Shown: positions 21,619 to 31,093 of the stretch, piece after piece | Layout of the letters: the number at the start of each line of letters is the position of its first letter | Position numbering within the stretch: the stretch's first letter is position 1 | NCBI RefSeq assembly: GCF_018336155.1 | Contig: NZ_JAGYHF010000001.1 | Location: 310,001 to 374,000, forward strand | Length of the DNA: 64,000 bases | Direction of reading: 5' to 3' | Source of the DNA: Pseudomonas rustica | Lineage (GTDB): Bacteria; Pseudomonadota; Gammaproteobacteria; Pseudomonadales; Pseudomonadaceae | Notes under the pieces: generated by a model | The model's database searches: none | What the model was told of the DNA's origin: nothing | The model's input: only the letters and a program-made list of their open reading frames with translations | Program-made: the position numbers and the translations under genes

Positions 21619-22079
21619 AACCGGCCCTTCACTTCGATCAACAATTGGTCACAAGCCGCTTCAATCAGATCCAGCACCTGCTCGAACCCTTGATCGCCGT
21701 CGTAATACGGATCCGGCACTTCATCGACGAGCCCGGCATAACGGCGCAGAAACAGATCCAGTTCGGCGCGGCCGGTGGACGGTTGCAGGGCCTTGAGGTT
21801 GCGCAGGTTGCTGTTGTCCATCGCCAGAATCAGGTCGTAACTGGCGAAATCGGCGCGGCTGACTTGCTGCGCGCGTTGCGCCGACAGGTCATAACCGCGC
21901 ACTTTGGCGGCGGCCTGACTGCGTTTGTCCGGCGGATTGCCGACGTGCCAGTCACCGGTGCCGGCGGACGCCACTTCAACCTGATCCGCCAGCCCTGCGG
22001 CGCGCAACTTGTGGCGTAACACGCCTTCAGCCGTGGGCGAACGGCAAATGTTGCCCAGGCACACAAACAGAACGCGCAT
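21615..22079 (-). CDS. Low-molecular-weight protein tyrosine phosphatase
   Basis: 154-residue phosphatase with the P-loop CLGNICRSPTAEG (nucleophile Cys8, Arg14) near the N-terminus and the general acid Asp in EVPDPYYDGD near residue 120. Its place between kdsB and murB is standard in Pseudomonas (PtpA). No polysaccharide kinase gene is adjacent, so its substrate is unknown. Confidence 0.92.
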   Translation of the reverse strand: MRVLFVCLGNICRSPTAEGVLRHKLRAAGLADQVEVASAGTGDWHVGNPPDKRSQAAAKVRGYDLSAQRAQQVSRADFASYDLILAMDNSNLRNLKALQPSTGRAELDLFLRRYAGLVDEVPDPYYDGDQGFEQVLDLIEAACDQLLIEVKGRL

Positions 22080-22843
22080 CAGGCCCCCAGCAGGCGACGA
22101 ACGCGCTCGAGGTCTTCGACGGTATCGACACCAGTCGGCGGCGCGATCAACGCGTCAGCAACATGAATACGCACGCCGTGCCACAGCGCACGCAGTTGCT
22201 CGAGGGATTCAGTGTTTTCCAGCCAGCACGGGCCCCAGCTCACGAAGTCCTGAAGGAACCCGGCGCGGTAGGCATAAATGCCGATATGGCGACGGTACGG
22301 CACACCTTCCGGCAGTTGCTCGCGGCTTTTGGCGAAGGCATCGCGTGCCCATGGCAAAGTCGCGCGGCTGAAGGTCAGCGCCAGACCGTTGATGTCGCTG
22401 ACGACCTTGACCACGTTCGGATTGAACAGGGTTTCCACGTCTTCGATCGGCTCGGCCAGCGTGGCCATGCGCGCTTCGGTGTGTGCGGCCAGGTTGGCAG
22501 CGACCTGATCGATCACGCTCGGCGGAATCAGCGGCTCGTCGCCCTGCACGTTGACCACGATCGCATCGGGCTCAAGGCCCAGTTTCGCTGCGACTTCAGC
22601 TAGACGATCAGTGCCGGAATTGTGATCTTCACGGGTCAGCACCACTTCGGCGCCAAAGCCTTTGCAGGCCTCGACGATGCGCGGATCGTCAGTCGCGACG
22701 ACCACGCGGCTCGCGCTGCTTTTGCTCGCCTGTTCCCAGACGTGCTGGATCATCGGCTTGCCGGCGATGTCCAGCAGCGGTTTGCCGGGCAGACGGGTCG
22801 AGGCGTAACGCGACGGGATGACAACGGTGAACGCGGTGGTCAT
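22079..22843 (-). CDS. kdsB: CMP-KDO synthetase
   Basis: Activates 3-deoxy-D-manno-octulosonate with CTP for lipopolysaccharide core synthesis. The 254 residues start [23 protein letters not shown] and contain [11 protein letters not shown] and RHIGIYAYR, all typical. It overlaps the genes on both sides by 1-4 bases. Confidence 0.96.
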   Translation of the reverse strand: MTTAFTVVIPSRYASTRLPGKPLLDIAGKPMIQHVWEQASKSSASRVVVATDDPRIVEACKGFGAEVVLTREDHNSGTDRLAEVAAKLGLEPDAIVVNVQGDEPLIPPSVIDQVAANLAAHTEARMATLAEPIEDVETLFNPNVVKVVSDINGLALTFSRATLPWARDAFAKSREQLPEGVPYRRHIGIYAYRAGFLQDFVSWGPCWLENTESLEQLRALWHGVRIHVADALIAPPTGVDTVEDLERVRRLLGA

Positions 22844-23025
22844 TTATCCAGACGCTCGTCGGTGGTCAGGGTGCGGGCTTCGCTTTCGAGCATCACCGGA
22901 ATGCCGTCGCGGATCGGGTACGCCAGGCCGGCACCCTTGCTGATCAGTTCGGTCTTGTCGGCGCTGAGCTTGAGCGGGCCTTTGCAGATCGGGCACGCGA
23001 GGATGTCGAGCAATTTGGTGTCCAT
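22840..23025 (-). CDS. Trm112-family small protein (YcaR-like)
   Basis: 61-residue protein with the Trm112 signature [14 protein letters not shown] and [12 protein letters not shown]. Bacterial members lie between lpxK and kdsB and their role is not settled. A good ribosome site (AGGGAAAG) precedes the ATG. Confidence 0.9.
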   Translation of the reverse strand: MDTKLLDILACPICKGPLKLSADKTELISKGAGLAYPIRDGIPVMLESEARTLTTDERLDK

Positions 23026-23046
23026 GAACTTTCCCTGATAAATGAG

Positions 23047-24057
23047 TTAAGGCAAAAGCCGATCGGGCATCAGGCGCATCAGCTGTGTGTCGAACCAGGC
23101 CACGAAGGCCGGCGACGGCACGGCATCGACCGCCAGATACCACCAGTCGGCAGCAGCGAAGGCACGGCACTTCACCGCGTCCTTTTCGGTCATCACCAAC
23201 GGCAATGACGGTGTGAAATTCAACGCCTGCACGCTGTATTCAGCGTGGTCAGCAAATGCATGCGGGACTGCGCGCCAGTCTAGCGCTTCGAGGGTATTGA
23301 AGAAACGTTGCGGATTGCCGATCCCGGCGACCGCGTGGACGCTCTGACCCGGCGCAAAATGCTCGAGCGACTTGCGCTCGCCACTGCGCAGATTAACCAG
23401 CGCGGTCGGTTGCAGATGGAAAGCGAAACCGTCGTCGCGATCTTCGGTGGCACCGTTGAACAATACGCCGTCGACGCTCTGCAGACGTTCGATCGGCTCA
23501 CGCAACGGCCCGGCCGGCAGGCAGCGCTTGTTGCCGAGACCGCGAGCGGCATCAATCAACACCAGCTCCAGGTCTCGCGCCAGACGGTAATGCTGCATGC
23601 CATCGTCGGAGAGAATCAGATCCAGCGGTTCGCTGGCGAGCAAGGCTTTGACGGCGGCGCTGCGATCGGGATCGATCATCAATGGCACGCCGGTGCGCTG
23701 GACGATCAGCAGTGGCTCGTCGCCAGCGATGTCAGCGGTTTGATCCGCGTCAACGCGCCATGGCAATTGCGGAGGCTTCGCCCCGTAACCACGGCTGACC
23801 ACACCAACCCGCAAACCGCTGCGCCGGCAGTGTTCGATCAACCAAAGGATCATCGGCGTTTTGCCGGTGCCACCCACGGTGATATTGCCGACCACGATCA
23901 ATGGCACGGGCGGCTGATAAATTTCGCCCCGGCCATCGAGAAAACGCTGACGCTTGTTGACCACCACGCGGCGATACAACATTTCCAGCGGCCGTAACAG
24001 TGTCAGGGCCGGGTGCCCCTGATACCACGCGGCGAGCAAGCGATCGGACAGGCTCAT
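23047..24057 (-). CDS. lpxK: Tetraacyldisaccharide 4'-kinase
   Basis: Phosphorylates the 4' position of the lipid A precursor at the inner membrane. At 336 residues it has one N-terminal membrane-associated helix and the Walker A motif [13 protein letters not shown] (about residues 57-69). Its ATG overlaps the exbD stop (ATGA). Confidence 0.95.
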   Translation of the reverse strand: MSLSDRLLAAWYQGHPALTLLRPLEMLYRRVVVNKRQRFLDGRGEIYQPPVPLIVVGNITVGGTGKTPMILWLIEHCRRSGLRVGVVSRGYGAKPPQLPWRVDADQTADIAGDEPLLIVQRTGVPLMIDPDRSAAVKALLASEPLDLILSDDGMQHYRLARDLELVLIDAARGLGNKRCLPAGPLREPIERLQSVDGVLFNGATEDRDDGFAFHLQPTALVNLRSGERKSLEHFAPGQSVHAVAGIGNPQRFFNTLEALDWRAVPHAFADHAEYSVQALNFTPSLPLVMTEKDAVKCRAFAAADWWYLAVDAVPSPAFVAWFDTQLMRLMPDRLLP

Positions 24058-24485
24058 CAGGATTTGGGCGCCGCCTCGACAGTGGTCATGCGCAGATGGC
24101 TGAAACCGAGCTTGCCGGCCGCGTCCATGGCGGTGATCACGGATTGGTGCTGAGTCTTGCCGTCAGCACTGATCGACAACGGCATATTGGTGTCACCGTT
24201 GGATTCTTTCTGCATCGCGTCCATCAACGTCGCCAGATCGTTTTTCGGCAGAATCTTGTTGTTCACCGAAAACACGCCCTCAGCGCTGATGGCCACGTCG
24301 ATCTGCTTGAGCTGCTGATCTTCGGCGGGCGAGCCGCTGACGGCTTCCGGCAGATCAACGCGCAACTGGGTTTCGCGGGTAAACGTGGTGGTCACGACGA
24401 AAAACAGCAGCAGGATAAACACCACGTCGATCAGCGACGCGAGGTTGATGTCGATCGTTTCCCGTGGTTTGCGACGGAATTTCAC
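24057..24485 (-). CDS. exbD: ExbD/TolR-family biopolymer transport protein
   Basis: 142-residue energiser subunit with one transmembrane helix (about residues 13-35, [20 protein letters not shown]) containing the proton-path aspartate Asp18 or nearby, followed by a periplasmic domain. It starts with GTG and overlaps the exbB stop. With ExbB it forms the second, TonB-independent-looking exbBD copy next to lpxK. Its outer-membrane partner is not in the window. Confidence 0.9.
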   Translation of the reverse strand: MKFRRKPRETIDINLASLIDVVFILLLFFVVTTTFTRETQLRVDLPEAVSGSPAEDQQLKQIDVAISAEGVFSVNNKILPKNDLATLMDAMQKESNGDTNMPLSISADGKTQHQSVITAMDAAGKLGFSHLRMTTVEAAPKS

Positions 24486-25117
24486 GCGCGGCCCTCGGCC
24501 AGATCGACGTCACGGTCGCCCTGCACCACTTCAACCAGTTTGATCGCTTCCTGCTCCATGCCGACCACCAACTCGTCGATGCGGCGTTGCAGGAACCGGT
24601 GGAAGAACACCGCCGGAATACCGACCATCAGGCCAGCCGCCGTGGTGATCAGCGCTTTCGAGATACCACCGGCCAATACCGAGGCGTTGGTGGTCATGCC
24701 GGAACCGGTGAAGGCGCTGAAAATGTCGATCATGCCCAGCACCGTACCCAACAGCCCCAGCAGCGGCGACATCGCGGCGATGGTGCCCAGCGCATTGACG
24801 TAGCGTTCGAGCTCGTGAATGACGCGGGCGGCGGCCTCTTCGATGCACTCTTTCATGATCTCGCGACCATGCTTGGAGTTGGCCAGACCCGCGGCGAGGA
24901 TTTCCCCCAGCGGCGAGTTGGCGCGCAATTCCTTGAGTTTTTCTTTATTGAGCTGTTTGTCCTTGATCCAGACCCAGACCTGGCCCAACAGATGCTCGGG
25001 GGTGACGCGACTGGCGCGCAGGGTCCACAGGCGCTCGGCGACAATCGCCATGGCCGCGATGGAGCTCAGAATGATCGGCAACATCATCCAGCCGCCGGAT
25101 TTGACCAATTCCCACAC
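24482..25117 (-). CDS. exbB: ExbB/MotA/TolQ-family proton channel protein
   Basis: 211-residue membrane protein with three transmembrane helices, the first at the N-terminus (MMLPIILSSIAAMAIVAERLW) and two near residues 110-190. GLLGTVLGMIDIF and KALITTAAGLMVGIPAV are typical of TolQ/ExbB. I choose the GTG at 25117 (VWELVKSGGWMML) with GAGGGG upstream; the open frame extends to 25276 but those 53 codons lack family similarity. Confidence 0.9.
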   Translation of the reverse strand: MWELVKSGGWMMLPIILSSIAAMAIVAERLWTLRASRVTPEHLLGQVWVWIKDKQLNKEKLKELRANSPLGEILAAGLANSKHGREIMKECIEEAAARVIHELERYVNALGTIAAMSPLLGLLGTVLGMIDIFSAFTGSGMTTNASVLAGGISKALITTAAGLMVGIPAVFFHRFLQRRIDELVVGMEQEAIKLVEVVQGDRDVDLAEGRA

Positions 25118-25218
25118 AGTGACAGTCCCCTCGAAAAAGTGCGCCACTTTACCATACCGATCCGCGATTAAGACCCGCCGCTCCGACGACCGTGATGTGC
25201 CATCCATGCTGGCACCGA

Positions 25219-27453
25219 TCAACGGGCGAGCGCAGGCGGATCGCGCCAGAAACGCCGCTGTTGACGCATCGTCCATGGCGCTTGAAAGCGGCCCAGTTGC
25301 AGATGAATGGCACCCTGCTCGGCGCTGTCGTAGATGCGCAGGCCTTGCTTGCGATAACGCGCCAGCACGGTCGGGTGCGGATGGCCGAAGGCGTTGCCGT
25401 GGCCTCGGGAGATCAGCACGGCTTCGGGCTTCAGCGCGTTGAGCAGGGCCATGGATGATGAGCTACGACTGCCATGGTGCGGGGATTGCAGCCATTGCGT
25501 TGGCACCGCCAACGGACTGTCGAGCAGAACGCGCTCGGCATGCACATCGATATCGCCGGTCAGCAGCAAACGCTCGCCGTTGGCTTCGATCTGCAACACG
25601 CAGGAGCGCTGATTGCTGTCGCGGGCGTCCGCCCACATCCACAGTTGAAAACGCACGCTGTCCCACTGCCATTGCTCGCCACTTTCGCAGGCCTCAGCGC
25701 TCAATTCGGCAGGCAGGCCCGGCGGATCGCCGCTCAATACACGGACGACTTTCATGCCCCGCGCAATCGCCAGCGCACCGCCGGCATGATCGGCGTCGGC
25801 GTGACTGAGCAGCATCACATCAAGATTGTCCACGCTGAGTTTACGCAGGGCTGGCAGCACCACGCGTTCACCGAGATCGAAATCGCCGAAGCGCGGGCCG
25901 GCGTCGTACAGCAGCGTGTGATGGCGGGTTCGGATCAGGATCGCCAGGCCTTGGCCGACATCGAGCTGCCAGACATCGGCCAGTCCTTCGTCCAGTCGCT
26001 CGCGCGGCGGCACCACCAGAATCAGCAACAACGGCCAGCCCAGTGGTCGCAGCGGCACCCCGCGTGGCAATAGCAACAGCACGGCGCCGAGACTGCCGAG
26101 AATCCACACCCAGATCGATATCGACGGTGCAATCCACGCAGGCCATTGCCCGGCAATCAGTGCCAGCGCGCGAAACAGCCAATCGATCAAACCTCCGGCC
26201 AGCCACAGCAGTCCTTCGCCGACATAGGGTAGCGGCAACAACACAGTGCCGAGCAGCGCCGGCGGCAACACCACCAGACTGATCCAGGGCACCGCGAGCA
26301 AATTCGCCAGCGGCCCGCTCAGACTGATCGGCAGGTTCAGCGCCAGCAGCACCGGGCATAAACCGATGGCAATCAACCATTGCGCCCGCGTCCACGTTTG
26401 CCACCAACGCCACGCGCCCAAGCGGCCGCCAAAGGTGAAAATCAACACCGCCACCGCCGCGAACGACAACCACAAACCCGGACGCAAACTGGCGAGCGGT
26501 TCCAGCAACAGAACGCCGTTGAACGCCAGCAGCAGCGGCCACCATGCACCCAGATGACGAAAGCGCAGGCGCCACAACAACACCAATCCGACCATCACGC
26601 AGGCGCGCTGCACCGGCACGTCGAAACCAGCGAGCAAGGCGTACCCCAGCGCCGCCGCGAACGCCAATCCGCAGGCCCACGGCAACCATGGCCAGCGCAA
26701 TGGCCACAGTCCAAAACGCGCGAGCCCGGCGACCAGCAGGTACATAACCGCCGCCAGCAAACCGATGTGCTGCCCGGAAATCACCAGCAAATGCACGGTG
26801 CCGGTGTCCTGCAAAATCTGCCAATCCTCACGGCTGAGCCCCGAACCGTCGCCCAGCACCAGCGCCGCCAATGCTCCGGCGCGACCTTGCGCGTCCACTG
26901 CCAGCAAGCGCTGACGAATGCTGTCGCGCCAGGCCCAGCGTGCTTCACTCAGGCGCTGGCCATCCTTGATTGTGCCGGTCGCGCCGACACGTTGCGCGAG
27001 CAGCCACGCCTCGTGATCGAACGCATCCGGATTGAGCAAACCAACTGGACGCTTGAGTTTGACCGCCAATCGCCAACGCTCGCCGCTGTTGACCGGCGGC
27101 CCGGCGTACCAGGCCAGACGCAGCAGCGACGGCAGTTTTTCGTGTCGCGAGTGCGCATCGGCCAGTTCGAAACGCACCACGCCGTCCGCATTTTGCGGCA
27201 AGCCAACCACCCGCCCTTCGAGCCAACGGGTTTCACCGTCGAGATGCGCGGGCAATCGATCATTCAGCGCCCATTGCGCGCTGACACAAGCCCAGGTAAA
27301 GCCAAACAATAAAAACGCCAATGGATAGGTGCGAAACGGCAGCAGCATCAAACCCACCACCGGCAACACCAGCATCAACCCGACCGGCGGTAATGCCGGT
27401 AAAAACATCGGGGCCAGCAGACCGACTGCCAGCGCCATCATCCCTGTGCGCAT
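25219..27453 (-). CDS. comEC: DNA internalisation channel protein ComEC/Rec2
   Basis: Inner-membrane channel for single-stranded DNA uptake during transformation. The 744-residue protein has N-terminal transmembrane helices and an OB-like region. The Competence domain follows (about residues 220-490, e.g. ISGQHIGLLAAVMYLL), and a C-terminal metallo-beta-lactamase domain has LSHADADHAGGAL. I take the ATG at 27453 (MRTGMMALAVGLL) with AAGGACG upstream. The frame is intact. Such genes are common in pseudomonads not known to be naturally competent. Confidence 0.92.
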   Translation of the reverse strand: MRTGMMALAVGLLAPMFLPALPPVGLMLVLPVVGLMLLPFRTYPLAFLLFGFTWACVSAQWALNDRLPAHLDGETRWLEGRVVGLPQNADGVVRFELADAHSRHEKLPSLLRLAWYAGPPVNSGERWRLAVKLKRPVGLLNPDAFDHEAWLLAQRVGATGTIKDGQRLSEARWAWRDSIRQRLLAVDAQGRAGALAALVLGDGSGLSREDWQILQDTGTVHLLVISGQHIGLLAAVMYLLVAGLARFGLWPLRWPWLPWACGLAFAAALGYALLAGFDVPVQRACVMVGLVLLWRLRFRHLGAWWPLLLAFNGVLLLEPLASLRPGLWLSFAAVAVLIFTFGGRLGAWRWWQTWTRAQWLIAIGLCPVLLALNLPISLSGPLANLLAVPWISLVVLPPALLGTVLLPLPYVGEGLLWLAGGLIDWLFRALALIAGQWPAWIAPSISIWVWILGSLGAVLLLLPRGVPLRPLGWPLLLILVVPPRERLDEGLADVWQLDVGQGLAILIRTRHHTLLYDAGPRFGDFDLGERVVLPALRKLSVDNLDVMLLSHADADHAGGALAIARGMKVVRVLSGDPPGLPAELSAEACESGEQWQWDSVRFQLWMWADARDSNQRSCVLQIEANGERLLLTGDIDVHAERVLLDSPLAVPTQWLQSPHHGSRSSSSMALLNALKPEAVLISRGHGNAFGHPHPTVLARYRKQGLRIYDSAEQGAIHLQLGRFQAPWTMRQQRRFWRDPPALAR

Positions 27454-27589
27454 AAGCCCGTCCTTGAGAGTCCCGTTCTTAGGCATAGCGGGTGTTGCGC
27501 ACTCGCGCCGTCAACAATTGTCACAAAGTCTGAATGGGCGGTTCATCGAATCCAGACATACTTGCCGCCTTAACCGACCGAGAAGCCTT

Positions 27590-28108
27590 ATGCCCCGGCG
27601 CTTATTCAAACGTTACATGCCCGACCCGACGAGCATCAGGGAACACAAATCCTTACGCTTTCTCGGTAAGTTGCTGCATGACCCGAACCTCTGGCACCTC
27701 AATCGCCACTCGGTCGCGCGGGCGATGGCGGTCGGATTGTTTGCCGCTTTCCTGCCGATTCCGGCGCAGATGCTGGTGGCTGCTGCGCTTGCCGTCATGG
27801 TGCGCGGCAATATGCCGATTGCGGTGAGTCTGGTCTGGCTGACCAATCCGATCACCATGCCGGCGGTGTTTTTCTGCACCTATCAAGCCGGGGCGTGGTT
27901 GATGGATGTACCCGCGCGGCATCTGCCCGATGAGTTGACCTGGGAATGGATCAGCGGTGAGTTGTCGACGTTGTGGCAGCCGTTTTTGCTGGGGTCGGTG
28001 GTGGTGGGACTGGTGCTCGGTGCCCTCGCCTATTTTATGGTGATGATGTATTGGCGTTGGTGGGTGGCGCGGCAGTGGGCACGGCGCAAGAAAAGTCGCA
28101 AATCCTGA
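27590..28108 (+). CDS. DUF2062 membrane protein
   Basis: 172-residue protein beginning MPRRLFKRYMPDPTSIREH. The DUF2062 domain has RAMAVGLFAAFLPIPAQML, ITMPAVFFCTYQAGAWL and a C-terminal transmembrane helix followed by a very basic tail (RRKKSRKS). Function is unknown; family members sit at the inner membrane and often near comEC in Pseudomonas. I chose the ATG at 27590 over a frame opening at 27329, which runs into comEC. Confidence 0.85.
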   Translation: MPRRLFKRYMPDPTSIREHKSLRFLGKLLHDPNLWHLNRHSVARAMAVGLFAAFLPIPAQMLVAAALAVMVRGNMPIAVSLVWLTNPITMPAVFFCTYQAGAWLMDVPARHLPDELTWEWISGELSTLWQPFLLGSVVVGLVLGALAYFMVMMYWRWWVARQWARRKKSRKS

Positions 28109-28112
28109 ATGC

Positions 28113-28143
28113 AAAACGGCCTCCGCGATGGGAGGCCGTTTTG
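28113..28143 (+). terminator. Rho-independent terminator after the DUF2062 gene (copy 1)
   Basis: ACGGCCTCC pairs with GGAGGCCGT, with A and T runs on the two sides. An almost identical hairpin recurs at 28447-28476 as part of a local duplication. Confidence 0.85.
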
Positions 28144-28166
28144 ATTTGTTTTATCTGGACACGAAC

Positions 28167-28245
28167 TGTAGGAGCTGCGGCACGCTGCGATCTTTTGATT
28201 GTGATCTTCAAGATCAAAAGATCGCAGCCTTCGGCAGCTCCTACA
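28167..28245. repeat. REP pair (copy 1 of a duplicated segment)
   Basis: 79-bp inverted pair starting TGTAGGAGCTGCGGCACG. An identical 79-bp element lies at 28501-28579. Confidence 0.85.
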
Positions 28246-28264
28246 GGGATTGTGTGTGTGTGGA

Positions 28265-28441
28265 TCAGGTACGCATCCCGCGTCCACTCACCAGCAACCG
28301 CGCACAACCGAGGTACAGCACCACCGTCGCCACCAGCATGAAGGTGATGGCGATGCCGATCTTGATGTCGGACACACCGAGAATGCCGTAACGGAAGGCG
28401 TTGACCATGTGCAGCAACGGGTTGACCAACGACACATTCTC
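28265..28441 (-). pseudogene. Duplicated 3' fragment of the adjacent ABC transporter permease gene
   Basis: About 177 bp repeat the last 55 or so codons of the intact permease gene at 28595. The copy ends in the same GRGMRT and stop codon, and encodes HMVNAFRYGILGVSDIKIG almost unchanged. At its 5' side the homology breaks at about 28432-28441, where it abuts the second terminator copy. The fragment has no ribosome site, but an open frame of 65 codons starting inside the terminator (to 28462) remains. It is probably untranslated debris of a tandem duplication of about 332 bp. Confidence 0.85.
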
Positions 28442-28446
28442 AATGC

Positions 28447-28476
28447 AAAAAGGCCTCCGCAATGGGAGGCCTTTTT
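28447..28476. terminator. Duplicated terminator hairpin (copy 2)
   Basis: AAAAAGGCCTCC pairs with GGAGGCCTTTTT. It differs from copy 1 by loss of the ACGG/CCGT base pairs, with both arms altered together, so pairing is kept. Confidence 0.75.
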
Positions 28477-28500
28477 GTTTTTTGCGGTCTGGCCAATATC

Positions 28501-28579
28501 TGTAGGAGCTGCGGCACGCTGCGATCTTTTGATTGTGATCTTCAAGATCAAAAGATCGCAGCCTTCGGCAGCTCCTACA
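28501..28579. repeat. REP pair (copy 2 of a duplicated segment)
   Basis: Identical to 28167-28245 over 79 bp. It lies 16 bp after the stop codon of the intact permease gene. Confidence 0.85.
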
Positions 28580-28594
28580 GGGATTGCGTGTGGA

Positions 28595-29374
28595 TCAGGT
28601 ACGCATCCCGCGCCCACTCACCAGCAATCGCGCACAACCGAGGTACAGCACCACCGTCGCCACCAGCATGAAGGTGATGGCGATGCCGATCTTGATGTCC
28701 GACACACCGAGAATGCCGTAACGGAAGGCGTTGACCATGTGCAGCACCGGGTTGGCCAGCGATACGGTCTGCCAGAACGGCGGCAGCAAGGTGATCGAAT
28801 AGAACACGCCGCCCAGATAAGTCAGCGGCGTCAGCACGAACGTCGGAATGATCGAAATATCATCGAAGTTGCGCGCGAACACGGCGTTGATAAAGCCCAG
28901 CAGCGAGAAGATCGTCGCCGTCAGTACCACCACCAAAATCGTCACGCCGAGGTGATGCACCTGCAAATCGGTGAAGAACATCGACAGAATCGTCACGATC
29001 ACGCCGACCATCAAACCGCGCAGCACGCCGCCGCAGGTATAACCGATCAGGATCGTGTGCGGCGACACCGGCGAGACCATCAATTCCTCGATGGAGCGCT
29101 GGAACTTGCTGCCGAAGAAACTCGAGACCACGTTGCCGTAAGAGTTGGTGATCACCGACATCATGATCAGCCCCGGCACGATGTACTGCATGTAGGTGAA
29201 GCCACCCATGTCGCCGATCTGCCGACCGATCAGGTTACCGAAGATCACAAAGTACAAAACCATGGTGATCGCCGGCGGCAGCAGGGTCTGCGGCCAGATC
29301 CGCGTGAAGCGTCGGACCTCGCGATAAACGATGGTGTTGAGGGCGACGAGGTTGGGACGTAACTCAGAACTCAT
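28595..29374 (-). CDS. ABC-2 type transporter permease (YadH-like)
   Basis: 259-residue inner-membrane permease with six predicted transmembrane helices and the ABC-2 signature region (SVITNSYGNVVSSFFGSKFQRSIEELMVSPVS). It pairs with the ATPase encoded immediately upstream, whose stop overlaps its ATG. Together they resemble the YadG/YadH exporter, whose substrate is not established. Its 3' end has been duplicated downstream. Confidence 0.88.
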   Translation of the reverse strand: MSSELRPNLVALNTIVYREVRRFTRIWPQTLLPPAITMVLYFVIFGNLIGRQIGDMGGFTYMQYIVPGLIMMSVITNSYGNVVSSFFGSKFQRSIEELMVSPVSPHTILIGYTCGGVLRGLMVGVIVTILSMFFTDLQVHHLGVTILVVVLTATIFSLLGFINAVFARNFDDISIIPTFVLTPLTYLGGVFYSITLLPPFWQTVSLANPVLHMVNAFRYGILGVSDIKIGIAITFMLVATVVLYLGCARLLVSGRGMRT

Positions 29375-30303
29375 ACCGCCACCTTCGACAGATTTTTCTC
29401 CACCAGGGACACGAACAGCTCCTCAAGGCGATTGGTTTTGTTGCGCAGGCTCAGCACTTCGATGTTCTGCTGCGCCAATTGAGTGAACAACGCCGTGATG
29501 CCCATGGATTTGTCGACCTGGACTTCCAGGGTATGGCTGTCGATCAACCGCGCGGGGTAGCCGAGCAATTGCGGCGTGACGCTCAAGTCGTTTTTCAGAT
29601 CGAGCAAGAAGGTTTCGACGTGCAACTGGCCCAGCAACTGTTTCATGCTGGTGTTCTCGACGATGGTGCCGTGGTCGATAATGCCGATGTTGCGGCACAG
29701 CTGCTCAGCCTCCTCCAGATAATGCGTGGTGAGGATGATGGTGATGCCTTTCTGGTTCAACTCGGTGAGGAACGTCCACATCGAGCGGCGCAACTCGATG
29801 TCGACGCCTGCGGTCGGTTCATCGAGGATCAGCAGACGCGGTTCGTGCACCAGCGCGCGGGCGATCATCAAACGGCGCTTCATGCCGCCGGACAGCGAAC
29901 GCGACGGCACATCGCGCTTGTCCCACAAGCCCAGTTGCGTCAGGTACTGCTCGGCGCGTTCCTTGGCGATCTTCGCCGGAATGCCGTAGTAACCGGCCTG
30001 AGTGACGACGATGTCGAAGGTCTTCTCAAACTGATTGAAGTTGAATTCCTGCGGCACCACGCCGATCGAGCGCTTGAGCTGCGCTGGATTCTTGTCGAGG
30101 TCATGACCGAAGATATTCACGCTGCCGCTGGTCTTGTTGACCAGGGTCGAGAGAATGCCGATGGTCGTGGATTTGCCGGCACCGTTGGGGCCGAGCAAGG
30201 CGAAAAAGTCACCTTCGGCGACGTCCAGATCGATACCACTCAAGGCCTGGAACCCGTTGCCGTAGGTTTTGGTTAGCTGCCGGATGGACAGAGCGGAACT
30301 CAT
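29371..30303 (-). CDS. ABC transporter ATP-binding protein (YadG-like)
   Basis: 310-residue ATPase with Walker A GPNGAGKST, signature LSGGMKRR, Walker B LLILDEPTAG and switch His in ILTTHYLEEAE. I use the ATG at 30303 (MSSALSIRQLTKTYGNG); the frame extends upstream to 30408 without similarity. It is co-translated with the permease. Confidence 0.9.
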   Translation of the reverse strand: MSSALSIRQLTKTYGNGFQALSGIDLDVAEGDFFALLGPNGAGKSTTIGILSTLVNKTSGSVNIFGHDLDKNPAQLKRSIGVVPQEFNFNQFEKTFDIVVTQAGYYGIPAKIAKERAEQYLTQLGLWDKRDVPSRSLSGGMKRRLMIARALVHEPRLLILDEPTAGVDIELRRSMWTFLTELNQKGITIILTTHYLEEAEQLCRNIGIIDHGTIVENTSMKQLLGQLHVETFLLDLKNDLSVTPQLLGYPARLIDSHTLEVQVDKSMGITALFTQLAQQNIEVLSLRNKTNRLEELFVSLVEKNLSKVAV

Positions 30304-30426
30304 ATCTGATTTACGCACCATGGAAGGGAGAAAGGAGACGGCGGCGATGGATCCAACCGCAGCGCAAGTGCGCAATGGTGCTTGCCGCCGCCGTACAAGT
30401 ACAGTCAAGTGTGTCGATAGTAGGTA

Positions 30427-31050
30427 TTAAGTCAACGCGGTCATAACGGCTTTTTTGTAGGCCGGACGCTGCTTCAGGCGCTCGTACCAGGCTTGCAGAT
30501 GCGGTTGCGGGGCGCGTTCGATGGGCATCTCGAACCAGGCATAAATGAAACTGCCCAGTGGAATATCGCCCATGCCGATGTCTTTTCCGGACAGGTACGG
30601 TTGGCTGACCAGCGCCTCGTCGGCCATGCTCAGCAACTCGGTGCATTCCTTGATCGCGGCGTTGATCGCAGGCCAGTCCTGCTTGTCCGCCGGGGTGCGC
30701 AGTACGCCCCAGAACACTGTGCGGAACGGCCCGGCAAAGCTCGAACTGGTCCAGTCCATCCACTTGTCAGCGATGGCGCGGGCTTGCGGATCCGCTGAAT
30801 ACCAAGCGCTATCAGGCGCATATTTAGCCAGCAGATAACGCACGATGGCGTTGGATTCCCACAGCACGAAACCGTCGTCTTCAATCACCGGCACACGCCC
30901 GTTCGGATTCATCGCCCGGTACTCCGGCGTGTCGACCACACCGAACGCGCCACCGGCATCGATCGCCTCGTAAGCCAGACCGAGTTCCTCGGCAGCCCAC
31001 AATGGCTTCCTGACATTCGATGAGTTTTTCCGTCCCCAGATCTTCAGCAT
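30427..31050 (-). CDS. Glutathione S-transferase family protein
   Basis: 207 residues with an N-terminal thioredoxin fold (MLKIWGRKNSSNVRKPLWAAEELGL) carrying the GSH-binding Ser/Asn region and VPVIEDDGFVLWESNAI, then an all-helical C-terminal domain. The SSNV site suggests a serine-type bacterial GST. Its substrate is unknown. No operon partner is obvious. Confidence 0.88.
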   Translation of the reverse strand: MLKIWGRKNSSNVRKPLWAAEELGLAYEAIDAGGAFGVVDTPEYRAMNPNGRVPVIEDDGFVLWESNAIVRYLLAKYAPDSAWYSADPQARAIADKWMDWTSSSFAGPFRTVFWGVLRTPADKQDWPAINAAIKECTELLSMADEALVSQPYLSGKDIGMGDIPLGSFIYAWFEMPIERAPQPHLQAWYERLKQRPAYKKAVMTALT

Positions 31051-31093
31051 TACCGCCTCTTTTCAAATGAGTGGGCGGCCAGCATACGCCGGA

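Noticed and set aside
25219..27453. Evidence of natural competence from comEC
   Set aside because: comEC is intact, but it is widespread in non-competent pseudomonads and no other competence genes are in the window.
28265..28462. 65-codon frame read as a small membrane protein
   Set aside because: It is the duplicated tail of the neighbouring permease and begins inside a terminator hairpin.
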